Assembly: GCF_030272615.1 (NCBI RefSeq)
Contig: NC_081406.1
Location: forward strand, 172,554,861-172,618,860
Length of the DNA: 64,000 nt
Direction of reading: 5' to 3'
From: Cryptomeria japonica
Lineage: Eukaryota; Streptophyta; Pinopsida; Cupressales; Cupressaceae
The notes below the pieces were generated by a model that had not been told where the DNA came from, made no database searches, and was given only the letters and a program-made list of their open reading frames with translations. Numbering within the stretch: the first letter of the stretch is position 1; each line of letters begins with the position of its first letter. A program made the translations under genes and the position numbers. Shown piece by piece: positions 50,379 through 62,861 of the stretch.

Positions 50379-50403
50379 GTGTGTGTGTGTGTGTGTGTGT
50401 GTG
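50379..50403. repeat. (GT)n microsatellite
   Basis: About 12 GT units at the right border of the LTR-like fragment. Confidence 0.85.
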
Positions 50404-51455
50404 GACTAATAAGAATGTACATCAAGTTGTCTTCAAATACACTTTCCCAAAAGATACTCCAATGGTCATATCACACACTAAAAGCAAAACAAACATAAAA
50501 ACATTCAAGGTCGATTTGACCTAGAATGAACATAATCTCAAATTTCCACAAGAACACACTACTGAAGCATAAAGAACATGATCCACCTCAACATAGGAAT
50601 AGTTAAAAACATGAACAATAGATCATCAATAGGATTTACATTAGGTATAAAAAATGGAGGCAAATTGGAGCTCATAGAACTGTCAAACACTCCATAGCGA
50701 AATATCTCTCTGGAGCACAACATCCAGAGCACGACTTTTGGAACAACAAAAATTTAATACAACAATCTTGAGCAATGACACCCAACATATAAAAAATGTG
50801 ATATCATATCTGCAATGAGACAAGAATGTGGAGCACTGGAATCCTAAAAATTGAATATCACCATACTATAATATCATTAAAGCATATACATCCAGAGCAT
50901 GAAACTGATTGCCACAACCAACACCAAAACTCAAACACTGTGAGAAACATACCCACATACTGACACTACAAAATTCCAGAGAAATAGTCACTTACAGCCA
51001 CTGTTGACTACCTTTCATACATACATACATACCTATCTCCAATTGTTCAACACTGCCAATGTTTTGCATACTCATCATACTCTACAAACACTATATACTA
51101 GAATATCTGTACCAATCCATATCACAGGGATTGACATTAAAAACAACCAATCAATAATTTCTAACACACTCATTAGGGATTTGGGAATATCATGCATCAA
51201 TGTGAGTTTATATTACCCCTCAACAATTAAAAGGGATGAATAGGGAAACATAAACTAGTGGATAAAAGAAATTTTATTTCCCTCAATCCCAACAGATTCG
51301 AAACATAATATTTTATCAGTTTCTTTATTAGTTTTTAGGATTTTTTATCAATTGTTGATTATGGATAATCTATGACAAATATTGACTTCAATCTTTAATA
51401 ATAGTAAGGTTCATATAAACAACAACCAAATCAAGCTAAACAAATTGACAAGCTT
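50404..51455. other. Spacer, nothing recognised
   Basis: AT-rich sequence with no gene seen. A minus-poor frame at 51004-51243 has no recognisable product. Confidence 0.45.
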
Positions 51456-52188
51456 TGAAGCGAGTAGGTCTAGTAAGTAGAAGAAGGGCTTTGATAAGGA
51501 ATTTTGGAGAGAGACTGGTCGGGTTCAAATATGGTTTTCAATTAGGGTTTAAGTTAGAGGTAGTATTTAATGATAGAGTTATAGTTAAGTTTAGGTTTAG
51601 GTTATGGTTATCTTTCAATTATGGTTATATTAGGTTACAGATTAAGATTAGGCTACAATTAGGGTTAATATTGTAGGATAATGCTTGGGTTAGAATTGGA
51701 TTTCAGTTCTATGGTTAGAATTAAAGTTATTATTCAATTACATTGTGGTTAGGGTTGGGTTAGAATTCATTTAGGATTAGGGTTAAATTATGGTTAGGGT
51801 TTAGTTTAGGGTTAGGGTTCAACTATGCTTTGAGTTGTAGGCAGTGTTTTATTATAGAGATAGTTAATCTTAGGGTTAGGTTGTGTTTAGGTTTTAATTT
51901 TATGGGGGAATTAGCCTATTCATTAATCCCCAAACTCATATACAATGGGGGTGGGTAGGGGTATTACATATAGATACTCATCAATAGGTACATCACCAAC
52001 TAATAAACTGAGTAGGTAACCTAAATTAGGATTAAATTAGGAGTATAGTTCAATTAGGGTTAGAGTTGGGATCTAATTCATTCAGGATTAGGGTTCAGTA
52101 AGGATTGGGGTTCAAGTATGGTTTAAGTTGTAGGTAGTGTTTAATTATAGAGTTATAGTTAATTTTGGGGTTAGGTTAAGGTTAGGTT
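51456..52188 (+). repeat. Degenerate TTAGGG (telomere-like) tract with partial block copy
   Basis: TTAGGG and variants (TTAGGTT, TTATGG, TTTAGGG) recur every 10-20 bases, linked by TTCAATTA or TTAATTA fillers. A partial copy of the 1.1-kb block start lies at about 51895-52020 (GGGGGAATTAGCC, ACATATAGATAC). The frame at 51455-51676 is a translation of the repeat. Confidence 0.8.
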
Positions 52189-53290
52189 TTAATTTAAAGG
52201 GGGCATTAGCCTATTAATTAATCCCCAAAATCATATACAATGGGGGGTGGGGTAGGGGTATTACATATAGATAGATGTCATTGATAGCTACATCACCAAC
52301 TAATAAACTAAGCTGAGTAGGTGGCTTTTCAACCACCAAAAGAAAGTGAAGATGCATCTGATGAATAGGCTGATTATGGTTTCCCATTGATGTTAAACAC
52401 AGAGGGACCCCAAGTGGTATACCTTTTATTTTATAGGCCCTAAAATTCTATGGAGTGTGGGCCCCCTTAATTAATGTATTCCTGCTAGCCCTTCCCCTAA
52501 AATTAGGTTTGTGGTAAGGGGGCGGTAGATTACTACTCTAAAGACGGGGGGAAGGGGGACACATAGTTATTTGGTGCAATAATAAACTAATTAATTAAGA
52601 ATTCTAGTTGTAGATTAGTTGTTTTGGGGCCTCAACAATTTCTATGGAATCAGCTTGCTAGCCCTACTATTTTGAAGGGGGTGAACCCCTACTATTATAT
52701 TCTAGTGGTGGGTGTGTGGAAATAGTTCAAGAGGATAGTTGATTATTGGGAGGGAGAGAATCTTAGTTCTAATTAATCAGTATTAATCTGTCGCTACTAT
52801 TTTCTATGGCCTTTTCAAATTGTAGAGGGGCATAAAATAGTAGGGGTATATCCCTTAAAATAGTAGGGGGCTAGAATAATTTGGATGTGCATTATTGTAG
52901 GGGGCTTTCCCCCCTACTATTTTAACGATTAGCAGGTTCTTAATGGGGACTACTCGCCCTACAATCATATGGGGGAACTTAGGAGTTCCTTTATTTCCAC
53001 TCATCCCTTGTGAGGGACAACTATTGAGCCCCACCCAAAGTGTTCAACCATAGAATAGTAGAGGCCCACCTTTGATTTCATGGTTATGCTTCATATGGTT
53101 CATGGGGAATCGTAGGCACCGGGGGGTCAAGCCCATCAATGTCCTTTAGAATCAATGGGTCGGTCAAGCAATGGCCTAGAAAGAAGGGTGTGAGAGAGAG
53201 CACATCTTGAATCAAGAGTTCCCTCAAATGAGAATGACCATAAGACTGACCAGATTTAAGAAGGGATTGAGTTGCTTTAAATATTTAATA
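52189..53290 (+). repeat. 1.1-kb block, copy 1, set inside the telomere-like tract
   Basis: It starts GGGGGCATTAGCC, runs through GTAGGGGTATTACATA, GGTGGCTTTT, GGGCCCCCTTAATTAATGTA and GGTCAAGCC..., and ends near GACTGACCAGATTTAA. It is repeated at 55390-56445. It contains inverted repeats built from CCCCTACTATTTTA (perfect 16-base arms at 52855-52870 and 52910-52925). No coding potential was recognised and no known element matches by eye. Confidence 0.8.
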
Positions 53291-53748
53291 ACGGATTGAG
53301 TTTCTTAATATAACACTAAGGTTAATAAAACTTAGACCCTAACTATATCCCTCATGCATCCTAACCCTAACTGTAATTAAATCAAAATCTTAATTGAGTG
53401 CTTATTAAACTCTAACCCTAATCCTAACCATAATTAAAATGAAATCTTAGTTAAAATTTTCACCTTGATGAAATTATTTAAATTATTTAATTTTTTTTCT
53501 AAAAATAATTTGAATAATAATAAAAAAATAATTTTTTAAAGTTATATTATACATTATCATTCTTTTCACCCTTTAAATTTTTGAGAATCTTACTTCAAAT
53601 TTTATAGACAACTATTTTAGTGGAACTAAATTTTTAAATTTTAACACATAAATTTTGAACTTTATTATTATATAATTAAAAAAATTGAATAGGAAAATAA
53701 CGTGTATATAACAAATTAGAAATTACTTTTATTCAATTAATTTCAAAT

Positions 53749-53789
<41 letters not shown>

Positions 53790-55389
53790 CAATTTGTTTT
53801 AGTATTCAAATAGGTTTAGTGTTCAATTATGTTTATTGTTAAGGTTCAATTTTAGTTAATGACTAACTAGGTCTAGTGTTAGATTTAGGATTACATTTGG
53901 TTTAGCTTATGGATCAATTTTTTTTAGTGTTTAATTAGATCTAGTATTACATTTAGGATTCTATTTATTCAATTCTAGATTTAGAATTATAGTTAGGATT
54001 GGGATTAAAATAGTATCCCTAATTCAATAAGGATTAGGGTTCATTTTGGTTTACTATTAAGGTTAAGGTTTTATTTGGTTTATATTTAAAGTTTAATGTG
54101 GTAGGGTTAATTTTAGGGCTAGTCTTTAATTAGGGTTATGGTTAAGTTTAGCAATAGGGTTCAATTATGGTTAAAAGTGTAGTTAGGGTTATGGTTATGA
54201 TAGCATAAAGGTTCAATTAGAATTAGGGTTCATTAAGGTCTAGATTACAAATATTGTGAAGGTTACAATTTGATTATAATAAGATTTTAATTATAGTTAG
54301 AGTTTGTTTTAGAGTTGAATTAAGGTTATGATTTAATTACATTAGGATAAGGGTTAAATTAAGTCTACAATTCAATTAGGATCAAGGTTTGGGGTATATT
54401 AGGCTTAAGGTTAGATAAGGATTAGAGTTCAGTTAGGGTTATGGGTAATTTTAGGGCTAGGATTTAATTATTGTTAGATTAGGGTTCAAGTTGTAGTTAG
54501 GACTTAATTCTAGGGTTATTTTTAAGTTTAGAGTTTGGTTATAGTTATGTTTCAATTATGGTAGGATTAGAATTCAATTTTTGTCTAGATTATGGATATT
54601 GTCAAGGTTAGGGTTTGACTATGATAAGGGTTTAATTATAGTTAGTGTTAGTATTAGATTTCAATTAGGGTGAAAATTAGAGTTATGATTTAATTACATT
54701 AGGGTTAATATTAAAGAGTTCAATTAGGGTTAGCATTTGAGCTAGAATTCAATTATGATTAGGGTTTGATTAGGGTTACGGTTTATTTTAGGGTTAGGGT
54801 TCAATTATGGTTCTAGAGTAGTGATTAAGTTTTTACGTACTATTTAATTTTAGAGTTATAATTAAAGTAGGGTTTAAGTTATAGTTAGTGTTTAATTATA
54901 GAGTTTAATTAGGGTTACGGTTTGGGATAGAATTCAATTAGGATTAGGTTTCAATTAGGGTTAGAGTTTATTTTACTGTTGGGGTTCAAATATGGTTTTC
55001 GATTAGGGTTTAAGTTGTAGGTAGTGTTTAGTTATATATTTATAGTTAAGTTTAGGGTTAGGTTATGGTTAGGTTTTAATTATGGTAATATTAGGTTAAG
55101 GATTATGGTTTGGCCATAATTAGGGTTAATATTGTAGGATAATTCTTAGGTTAGAATTAGATTTCAATAAGGGTTAGAATTAGAGTTATGATTCAATTAC
55201 ATTATGGTTGGGATAAAATTAGGAGCATACTTAAATTAGGGTTAGGGTTGGACTAGAGTTCATTTAGGATAAGGTTTCAATTAGGGTTATGGTTTAGTTT
55301 AGGGTTAGGGTTCAAGTGTGGTTTAAGTTGTAGGTAGTATGTACTTATAGTTATAATTAATTTTAGGGTTAGGTTATGGTTAGTTTTTA
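53291..55389. repeat. Telomere-like tract, with orientation flip and (AT)n
   Basis: 53330-53470 shows the CCCTAA orientation. An AT-rich stretch and (AT)n at about 53754-53788 follow. From 53800 to 55389 the TTAGGG orientation dominates, with fillers such as TTCAATTAGGG and GTTTAATTATAG. Confidence 0.8.
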
Positions 55390-56445
55390 ATTTTATGGGG
55401 GCATTAGCTTGTTAATTAAACTCCAAACTCATATACAATTGGTGGTGTGGTAGGGGTATTACATAGAGATAGATGCCATTGATAGATGCATCACCAACTA
55501 ATAAACAAAGCTAAGTAGGTGGCTTTTTAACCATCTGAAGAAAATGAATGTGCACCTGATGAGGAGGTTGATTATGGGTTTCCACCAATGTTAAACCTGG
55601 AGGGGCCCTAGGTGGTGTACCTTGTATTTAATAGGCCCTAAAATTTTATTGTGTGTGGGCCCCCTTAATTAATGTATACCTTCTAGGACTTCCTCTATAA
55701 TTTGTTTGGGGGTAGGGGGGAGGTACATTACTACTCTAAAGGTGGGGGGAGGGGGGGTATAGTTATTTGACACATTAATGAACTAATAGATTAAGAATTT
55801 TAGTTGTAGACTACTTGTTCTAGAGCCCCTACATTTTTTATGGAATCAACTTCCTAGCCCTACTATTCTAAGTAGGGTGGGCCCCTACTAATCTATTCTA
55901 GTGATGGTTGGGTGGAAATAGTTTGAGAGGATAGCTATTTTTGGGGAGGGAGGGAATCTTAGTTTTAAATAATCAGTAATTAATATGTTCCAACTATTTT
56001 CTATGGCCTTTTAAAATTGTAAGGGGTCATAAAATAGTAAGGCAATATCCCTTAAAATAGTACAAGGATAAAAATAACTTTGAGGTAGATTATTATAGGG
56101 GGCTCTCCCCCCTACTATTTTAAGGGATAGAAAGTTCTTGACTAGGACTTCTCGTCCTACAATTATAGCGAGGAACTTAGGAGGCCCAATATTCCTACTC
56201 ATCCCTTGCCAGGGACAACTATCGAGCCCCACCCAGAGTGCTCCACCATAGAATAGTAGGGGACCACCTTGCTTTTCATAGCTATGCTTCCTATGGTTCA
56301 TGGGGAATTATAGGCCTCAGAGGGTTGAGCCTGTCAATGTCCTTGAGAATCAATGGGTCAGTCATGCGATGACCTAGCAAGAGGGATGAGAGAGCACATT
56401 ACGAATTAAAATTTTCCCTCGAATGAGAATGGCCACCAAACTGAC
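55390..56445 (+). repeat. 1.1-kb block, copy 2
   Basis: Same order of motifs as copy 1: GGGGGCATTAGC, GTAGGGGTATTACATA, GGTGGCTTTT, GGGCCCCCTTAATTAATGTA and GACTGACCAGATTTAA. It starts about 3.2 kb to the right of copy 1. The 96-residue minus frame at 56011-56301 has no recognised family. Telomere-like sequence resumes to 56603. Confidence 0.8.
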
Positions 56446-56603
56446 CAGATTTAATTACGGTTTAATAAGGGTAAGAGTTTCTTTAAGGATTGAGATAGGG
56501 TTAGGCTTTGATTTAGGATCAAGGTTTGATTATTGTTAGATTAGAGTTCATGTTGTAGGTAAGGTTTAATTATAGGGTTAGAGTATAATGGGGGTTAGGT
56601 TTC

Positions 56604-58601
56604 TGTAGACACCTAAAATTGTTCTTTCTAATTAAATAAATATTTTTATTTATTTAATTATTTTAGCCTAATTCTTCTATTAATTAAATAAATATTTATT
56701 TAATTAATTCATTCATTTATCCTCTTCTAGCCTCATTTCTCATTTAAATAAATACATTTATTTATTTAAATTATCCTTTTCTCTTAAATTAAATAACTAC
56801 ATTTATGTATTTAGCTATCCCACTTCTTCTATTAATTAAATAAATCTTCATTTATTTAATTAATTCATTAACCTTTTCTACCCATGACACATGTCATTCA
56901 TCTCTTAATTCTTACACTACCTACTCTCATTATTTTCTTATTTTCTCTACGTACCCTCTAATATTAACCAACAATTTATCTTTTACACCTCTCAATCTTA
57001 TCCCTCCATTTCTTGTAGTGTCTTCTATATAAGGGGATGCTTCCTTCATTATCAACCCTAATCGGTCTTTGAAGTCTTCTAGCATTCAAATTTTCACATG
57101 CGATCAAGCCTACTTGCAACCACATTTCCATTCTTTGTTGAGCTCTTGTGCACACATAAAATCTAAGAGCAAATATATCAAGCAAGATCAATGGAGATAG
57201 GAAGAATCGAGATCAAAACCCTATTGGACATGTGATGGTATAATCTTTATGATTTCATTTGATTTTCATTATCTTAGGTAATCTTCATATGTTATGGTGG
57301 ATCTTTGTTGTTGTTAGGCTAGGGTTTTGTGGTTGAATCTATTTAGTCTTTCAATATTGTTGTTTCCACTTTCACCATAAACATTCTGGCATGCCCTGTG
57401 GCACATGGATTTTTGTTAGATCTATGTTTTTTTTGGAGAGTTTTTTAACCCTATATTGCGGTTTTGTAAAACAATTTGGAGAATAACCTTGTGTAGTTAG
57501 GGTTTTGGACACAAAATTAAGATCTTGAAGAGATCTGATCCGATTTCACAAATGGCTTGGAATTTATGCACCAAATTTTGTTGGAAGGTTGAAGACAGTA
57601 TCAAGCGCTCTCAATCCAAAATTCAGAATTTTTGGAGCACATTTTGTTTTTTATGATTTTTTAAGAATTTTCATAAAAAATTAATTTTGAGAGCAAATGT
57701 GCACATTTTTCGTATTTTCTACATTTTTTGAAATATCACAGAATTATACATAGGATCTGTTCTTTGTGATTTTAATTTTGATGCAAAATATTTCCTAAAA
57801 AATTGGATCTTTTAAAATTAGGGTTTTTTATTATTTTGATCAGATCTCACAAATGGATTTGCATTTTACCATAAAATTTTGAGTACAAGTCACAAAAATT
57901 ATTAGAGGTGCTCAATAAAAAAAAAAGAGTTTTTAGAGCATATTTGAATTTTCTATGAATTTTTTATGCATTTTCATAAAAAATTAATTTTGAGAGCAAA
58001 TGAGCGAATTTTTTGGATTTTCTTACATTTTTTGAAATCTCTTAGAATTATACACAGGATTTGTTCTTTGTGATTTTAATTTTGAAGCAAAATAATTCTT
58101 AAAAAATTGGATCTTTAAAAGTTAGGATTTTGCATTATTTTGATCATATCGCACAAACTGCTTGGAATTTTTGCAAGAATTGTTTTACGTAGGTTTGGAA
58201 GGCTATTAGGAGTGTCCAGTAAAAGTTTCAGATTTTTTGGATCAATTGTGCATTTTATATGAATTGTTTATAATTTTTCATAAAAAATTAATTTTTGGAT
58301 CAAATTAGAGACTTTTTTGGATTTTCTTACATTTCTTGAAATGTCTTGAAATTTTACAAGTGGTATGTTTTTTTATGATGCAAAATAACTCGTTAAAAAT
58401 CAAATCTTTGAATCTATCAAAAAAACATCCTGTCGAAGGCCCCTATTTCACAAAGTCTTTTGGATCTAAAATTTACCTATCTTGTGTGCTTGGAGGAGGG
58501 GTATTATTGAAAAAATACTAACAAATATTTGCTGCAGAAATTTGGAAAGGGTTTTTTATCTTTATTTTGTGCCTTGTTTTCATAGATTACCGAACACTTC
58601 A
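56604..58601 (+). repeat. 5' LTR of a Tat-type gypsy element, about 2.0 kb
   Basis: It starts TGTAGACACCTAAAAT and ends GAACACTTCA. The first 250 bp carry repeated TTAATTAAATAAAT and ATTTATTTAATT motifs that are inverted copies of one another. A TATA box (TATATAA, 57026-57032) is followed by the presumed RNA start. Three tandem units of about 300 bp fill 57537-58415 (listed separately). The 3' LTR lies outside the window. The LTR is inserted in the telomere-like tract. Confidence 0.75.
57537..58415 (+). repeat. Three tandem units of about 300 bp in the LTR
   Basis: Units at about 57537-57838, 57839-58139 and 58140-58415 each contain GATC...T(A/C)CACAAA(T/C)GG, TTTTCATAAAAAATTAATTTT, a TCTTACATTTTTTGAAAT-like string and GATGCAAAATA (or GAAGCAAAATA). 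The units have diverged in places. The third is shorter at its end. Confidence 0.8.
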
Positions 58602-58602
58602 A

Positions 58603-58612
58603 TTGGTGCACT
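58603..58612 (+). promoter_or_regulatory. Probable primer-binding site of the Tat-type element
   Basis: TTGGTGCACT lies directly after the LTR end CA (58600-58601), where Tat-type elements carry TTGGTGC- or TGGCGCC-like primer sites. The tRNA cannot be named with confidence from this sequence. Confidence 0.45.
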
Positions 58613-59929
58613 AAGATTGAACCAGTGTCTTTTGTGTCTTGAGCAATAGGTTCTTTATATTTAATCTCTAGAGGGCCTATCTCCCCATGTGGTCATTAGG
58701 AATACTAGTGAGGAGAGAATGACCCAAGTGGTAGCGAGGAAAACCCACCTCTTTCGAACCACTATAAATAATTGTATCCATGGTGAAAGCCATCTGTAAC
58801 GTGTGCTAATTAGTTCATACCGACACTATGTCTCCCCATAAACCCTTTTGATCAAATTTATTTGATCATTTGTAGGGTGTAAACCCTACGAACTAGGAGC
58901 CTTCTGTATTTACAGAGTTGAAAGTGCCGCATGTATGGCCACATGAGCGAATGCCCTTACTAGCACCTTTTTATTTTAGAAAGCCAAAATCCTTCTAGTT
59001 GTTGGGGCAAGAGGTCGGACCTCTGGAGTGGCCCACACGTATACCATTCTTAGTATAGATACAAATTTTGCCATGGGGAGTTTTCATGGGGATTGATGCT
59101 TGGTTGTCTTGGAGAAGTGAGTGTCGAGGGTTCACCCAATGGGGTCAAGCATCTAATTATCCACTCTGAATAGCGTAGCCTCGAGGGAAACCCCATGTGG
59201 GATCAACAACTAATGTCCTAGCCAGCCATAATAATTTTGCTTGTCTTCTTTTCAACATTCAAACATTCAAGATCAAACATCAAAACATTGTGTCTTTTGT
59301 GTCTTCAAGCGTATGCAAAACATTTTTACATCAAACAACACACTTTTCTTTGAGTCATTTTGAGTTTAAACACTTGCAAACATTGAGTCCTCATCAACAT
59401 TATGTCATCTTGTCATGAAAAATAGTCACAACAAACAACTTCACAAATTGGAAAAATTTACAATCCAACAAACAAGAGAAATCAGTTTCAGAATTCTTGA
59501 GCTTCCTATGTTATTTCTCTAGATTTTCATCTAGCATTCAACCTAACTTTGGGTCTCACAAAATTCATCATTGCTTTACACCTTACATTACATTCACATT
59601 TGTCTAAACTTGAGTCAAAAGGTCACTTGCTTGTCCTCATCTTGCTTTGTCAACACACTACATACAACAACATTTTGCTAAGTGGTCCCTCGTCAAGGTC
59701 TATCACCTTTGGGTCTCATTTAGTCTTACTTAGAGTCAAGGTCAACTTACCTCATCAAGAGAAACTAGCATCTCTTTGGAAGCCACACCTACTCTACTAC
59801 ATACATACTTGGTATTACACTTTGGACATTGCAAGTAAACTTCAGATTCATTTACATTTCATCAAAATCTTGGTCTTCCATACTCTTTTCCATTTTCATC
59901 TAGTCTCCCACATCTTGGTCAATACCTAG

Positions 59930-61970
59930 TTCATTGTTGAAACCCGTTCCCAAAAATCTAGGAGAGAAGCTAAAGAGGCTCAAGAGTCTGCAAACATCAG
60001 TGCCTATGAGTATGACAATGATGTCTTTTTTAATTCTGATCATACCACATTACCTGACATGGATGCCTATAGAAACATTCCAAATGTTGAGAACATGGAT
60101 AATACAAATAACAATGATACACACAATAACAATATGGACAACTTTTCCGTACATTTAGGAGAAGTGGAAGACTCCATTATGGATCCTCATTTCAATCAAT
60201 TGGTTGAGGAATTAATGACAAGAGATAGACAATATTTCTTACAAGTGATGGCACAAAGTGGAGCCAAGATCCCTCATGATTTTGGCATGTCTCAAATAAT
60301 AGAAAATCAACCTTTACAACAACCTCAAATTAACATGGATCAAAGGAGGCCTAATAGTGGAGGCAATAGAGGACCACATATGGTGCGTGAATCACCATCA
60401 TCTTTGTTTCAAAAACTTGAGGTCCCACATACACATGGTCAAGCATACATATGATACTCACCTTCGTAGACCATTATGGAATTCTTATGCATAAAAATAT
60501 ACTCAATCACATGCCAATGCTAAGGACCAACCACCAAAGCTATTGGATATCCAAAGGCATGATCAAAATTTGGACACAAGGAAACCCCATGTCAAATTTG
60601 GGGGCAACACATTGGAACAAACTCATGACATGCCTGTAGAGTATGGTATACATGGACAAAAAAAATATTACATTCCTCATCATGACTCTATTCCAAGTGG
60701 TCCCTATACTTAGCATCACTATAGACCTCCTAAATATGAACATGTGTATGATTAATACCATCCATATATGCAACATGCTCCTCCACCTAGTGGTTCAGGC
60801 ATGGGGTATGGTCCAAGAAGTTGATCTCCACCTAAGAACAATTTGGAACAACAAATTAAGGACTTACAAAAGAAAATGGAGGACATAAATGCACCAAAGC
60901 CAGCTTACATAATGAGAGACATATGTCCCTATCCCTTTGACAAAAGCATTCCAATGCCTCCATTTCCTACACACTTTGTGACATCTAATCTTGATAAGTA
61001 TAGAGGAAAAGGGGATCATAAGGCACATATAAGACATTTTTCACAGCTTGCATTGAGGTAGCAACAGAAGAGACATATTTAATGAGATTATTCCCACAAA
61101 GCTTAGGTGACCAAGCTATGGAATGGTTCTCCCAACTTCCACTTGGAATTAAGTCATGGGGTGATTTAGCAGAGGCTTGTATCCAACATTTCTCATACAA
61201 CATAGAGACAAACATATCAGTCACCACTTTGTGCAACACCAAACAAAAGGATGGAGAATCTTTTTCATCATTTTTACAAAGATGGAGAAATCTAGCCAGC
61301 AGATGCTCTTGTGAAATTCCACAAAAACAAATGGTAGAGATGTTCACACAGAATGTCCACAGAGAAATTGGTTATGATCTAAGGAAAGCTTGCTTGTCCA
61401 CTTTCAAGGACGTCATTGAAAAAGGCTTAGCAATAGAGAAGGTCCTAATTGAGCAAGGCATCGTTAAAATATTCAAAGAAAACAAAGAGGACTTTAAAGG
61501 AAAAGAAAAGCCAATAATTTGGAATAAAAAAAAGAACACAGTCAATGATGGTGTTGTTGATGCCAATACAATACGACCCAAAATCATTTTTTTCCAGATC
61601 AAGTTCTATAAACAACCAAGTGAATACTCAAACAACTTCCAAACCACAAAGGAAATACACCCCATTGGGAGAACCACTTGAGTCATCTTTCAAGAAGCTA
61701 GTGGCAAACAAAATAATAACAATTCCAGATATGCTTCCATATGGGCCAAAGGTCAAACCAAATTGGTGGAATGATGATGAATATTGCGAATATCACAAAA
61801 GCAAGGGTCATAAAACAATAAATTGTCATCGTTTGAAAAACATTATACAAGATCTTATTGATAGAGGTGACATTGAGATCAAAGGACATACATCCAATCA
61901 AGAACATGAGATGTTTAAGGAACCATTCCCTAAACATGACAAGGGAAAATCCAAAGCCATAGATGAATAG
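59930..61970 (+). pseudogene. Tat-type gag with zinc knuckle
   Basis: The frame begins near 59936 (ETRSQKSRREAKEAQE) and goes on through an asparagine-rich part (60059-60454), a proline-rich part (to 60842) and the conserved gag core at 61082-61480. The core reads MRLFPQSLGDQAMEWFSQLP, KDGESFSSFLQRWRNLA and LRKACLSTFKDVIEKGLAIE. The zinc-binding segment near 61790 is CEYHKSKGHKTINCHRLKNI. Frames change several times (about 60455, 61070, 61545) and TGA or TAG stops occur. Gag would coat the element's RNA. Confidence 0.8.
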
Positions 61971-62255
61971 ACCAACTATACCAGAGCATCTTATAACTAT
62001 TATTCAACTGTTAATCACATTTTAATGGATAATTATGTCTCTACCATTATCATCAAGGACAAAGCACCTGAAAATTCTACCCAATGAGCCAAAGTTGTCC
62101 TAGGAGGAATTGGATCTTCTTCTGAACCCACCTCTAAATGTAATGTTACAACTCGTCAAGGTAAGGTCACTTTGCAAGGTGCTCCAGCTAAAAACACTGG
62201 TTCCTCATCAACCAAACCTGAGTACGATCTGGTAGAATAGTTAGGGAAGATACCC

Positions 62256-62861
62256 ATGCTTATCTCAATCCTTGACCTCTTATGCATATCCCCCGCATAT
62301 AAAGCCATTCTTGACAAAACTTTGAGAGACACTTTTGTCCCCAATGATCTGAATGTGGACCAGTTTCAATCCATAGGAGGATACCTTTTTGTTCCACACT
62401 CTCTTACATTCATAGAAGCTAACGACGCCTCTGTGAGCCAACCACATAATGCACCTTTATACATTGAAGCCTTCCTAAACAAACATCGAATAAAATGAGT
62501 CCTAATAGATGGAGGAGTTGGTCTCAATATATGTACTTTGAACATAATAATACAATTGGGATATTCAGATAAAGCTATGAATGCTACAAACAAAATTACC
62601 ATCAAGGCATATGATGACGAAGAGCATTCATCTAAAGGCACAGTCACCTTACCTCTCAGAGTTGGGCTAGTTACAAAGGATGTGGTTTCTCAAGTCCTAG
62701 ACCTGCATCTCACATACAACATATTGCTAGGACATCCATGGATTCATAAGATGAGAGCAGTCCCTTCTACATATCATGGATGTATCAAGTTCCCACACAA
62801 TGGAGTTGAAGTGACTGTTAAAGCGGATCCAAAACCATTCATATATTGCAACAATCTATGA
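62256..62861 (+). pseudogene. Tat-type aspartic protease
   Basis: 62256-62498 encodes the segment before the active site (SIGGYLFVPHSLTFIEAND). After a TGA at 62496, VLIDGGVGLNICTL carries the active-site DGG/DGA triad; relatives have DGGS. YNILLGHPWIHKMRAVPST and CIKFPHNGVEV follow, the usual protease end in Tat elements. The catalytic Asp is present. It would cut the polyprotein. Confidence 0.8.

Noticed and set aside
51455-51676. 73-residue frame of KL/RF composition
   Set aside because: Translation of degenerate TTAGGG repeats.
59549-59929. 126-residue frame before gag
   Set aside because: Serine/histidine/leucine-rich frame in the leader; no family seen, and the gag frame begins later at about 59936.
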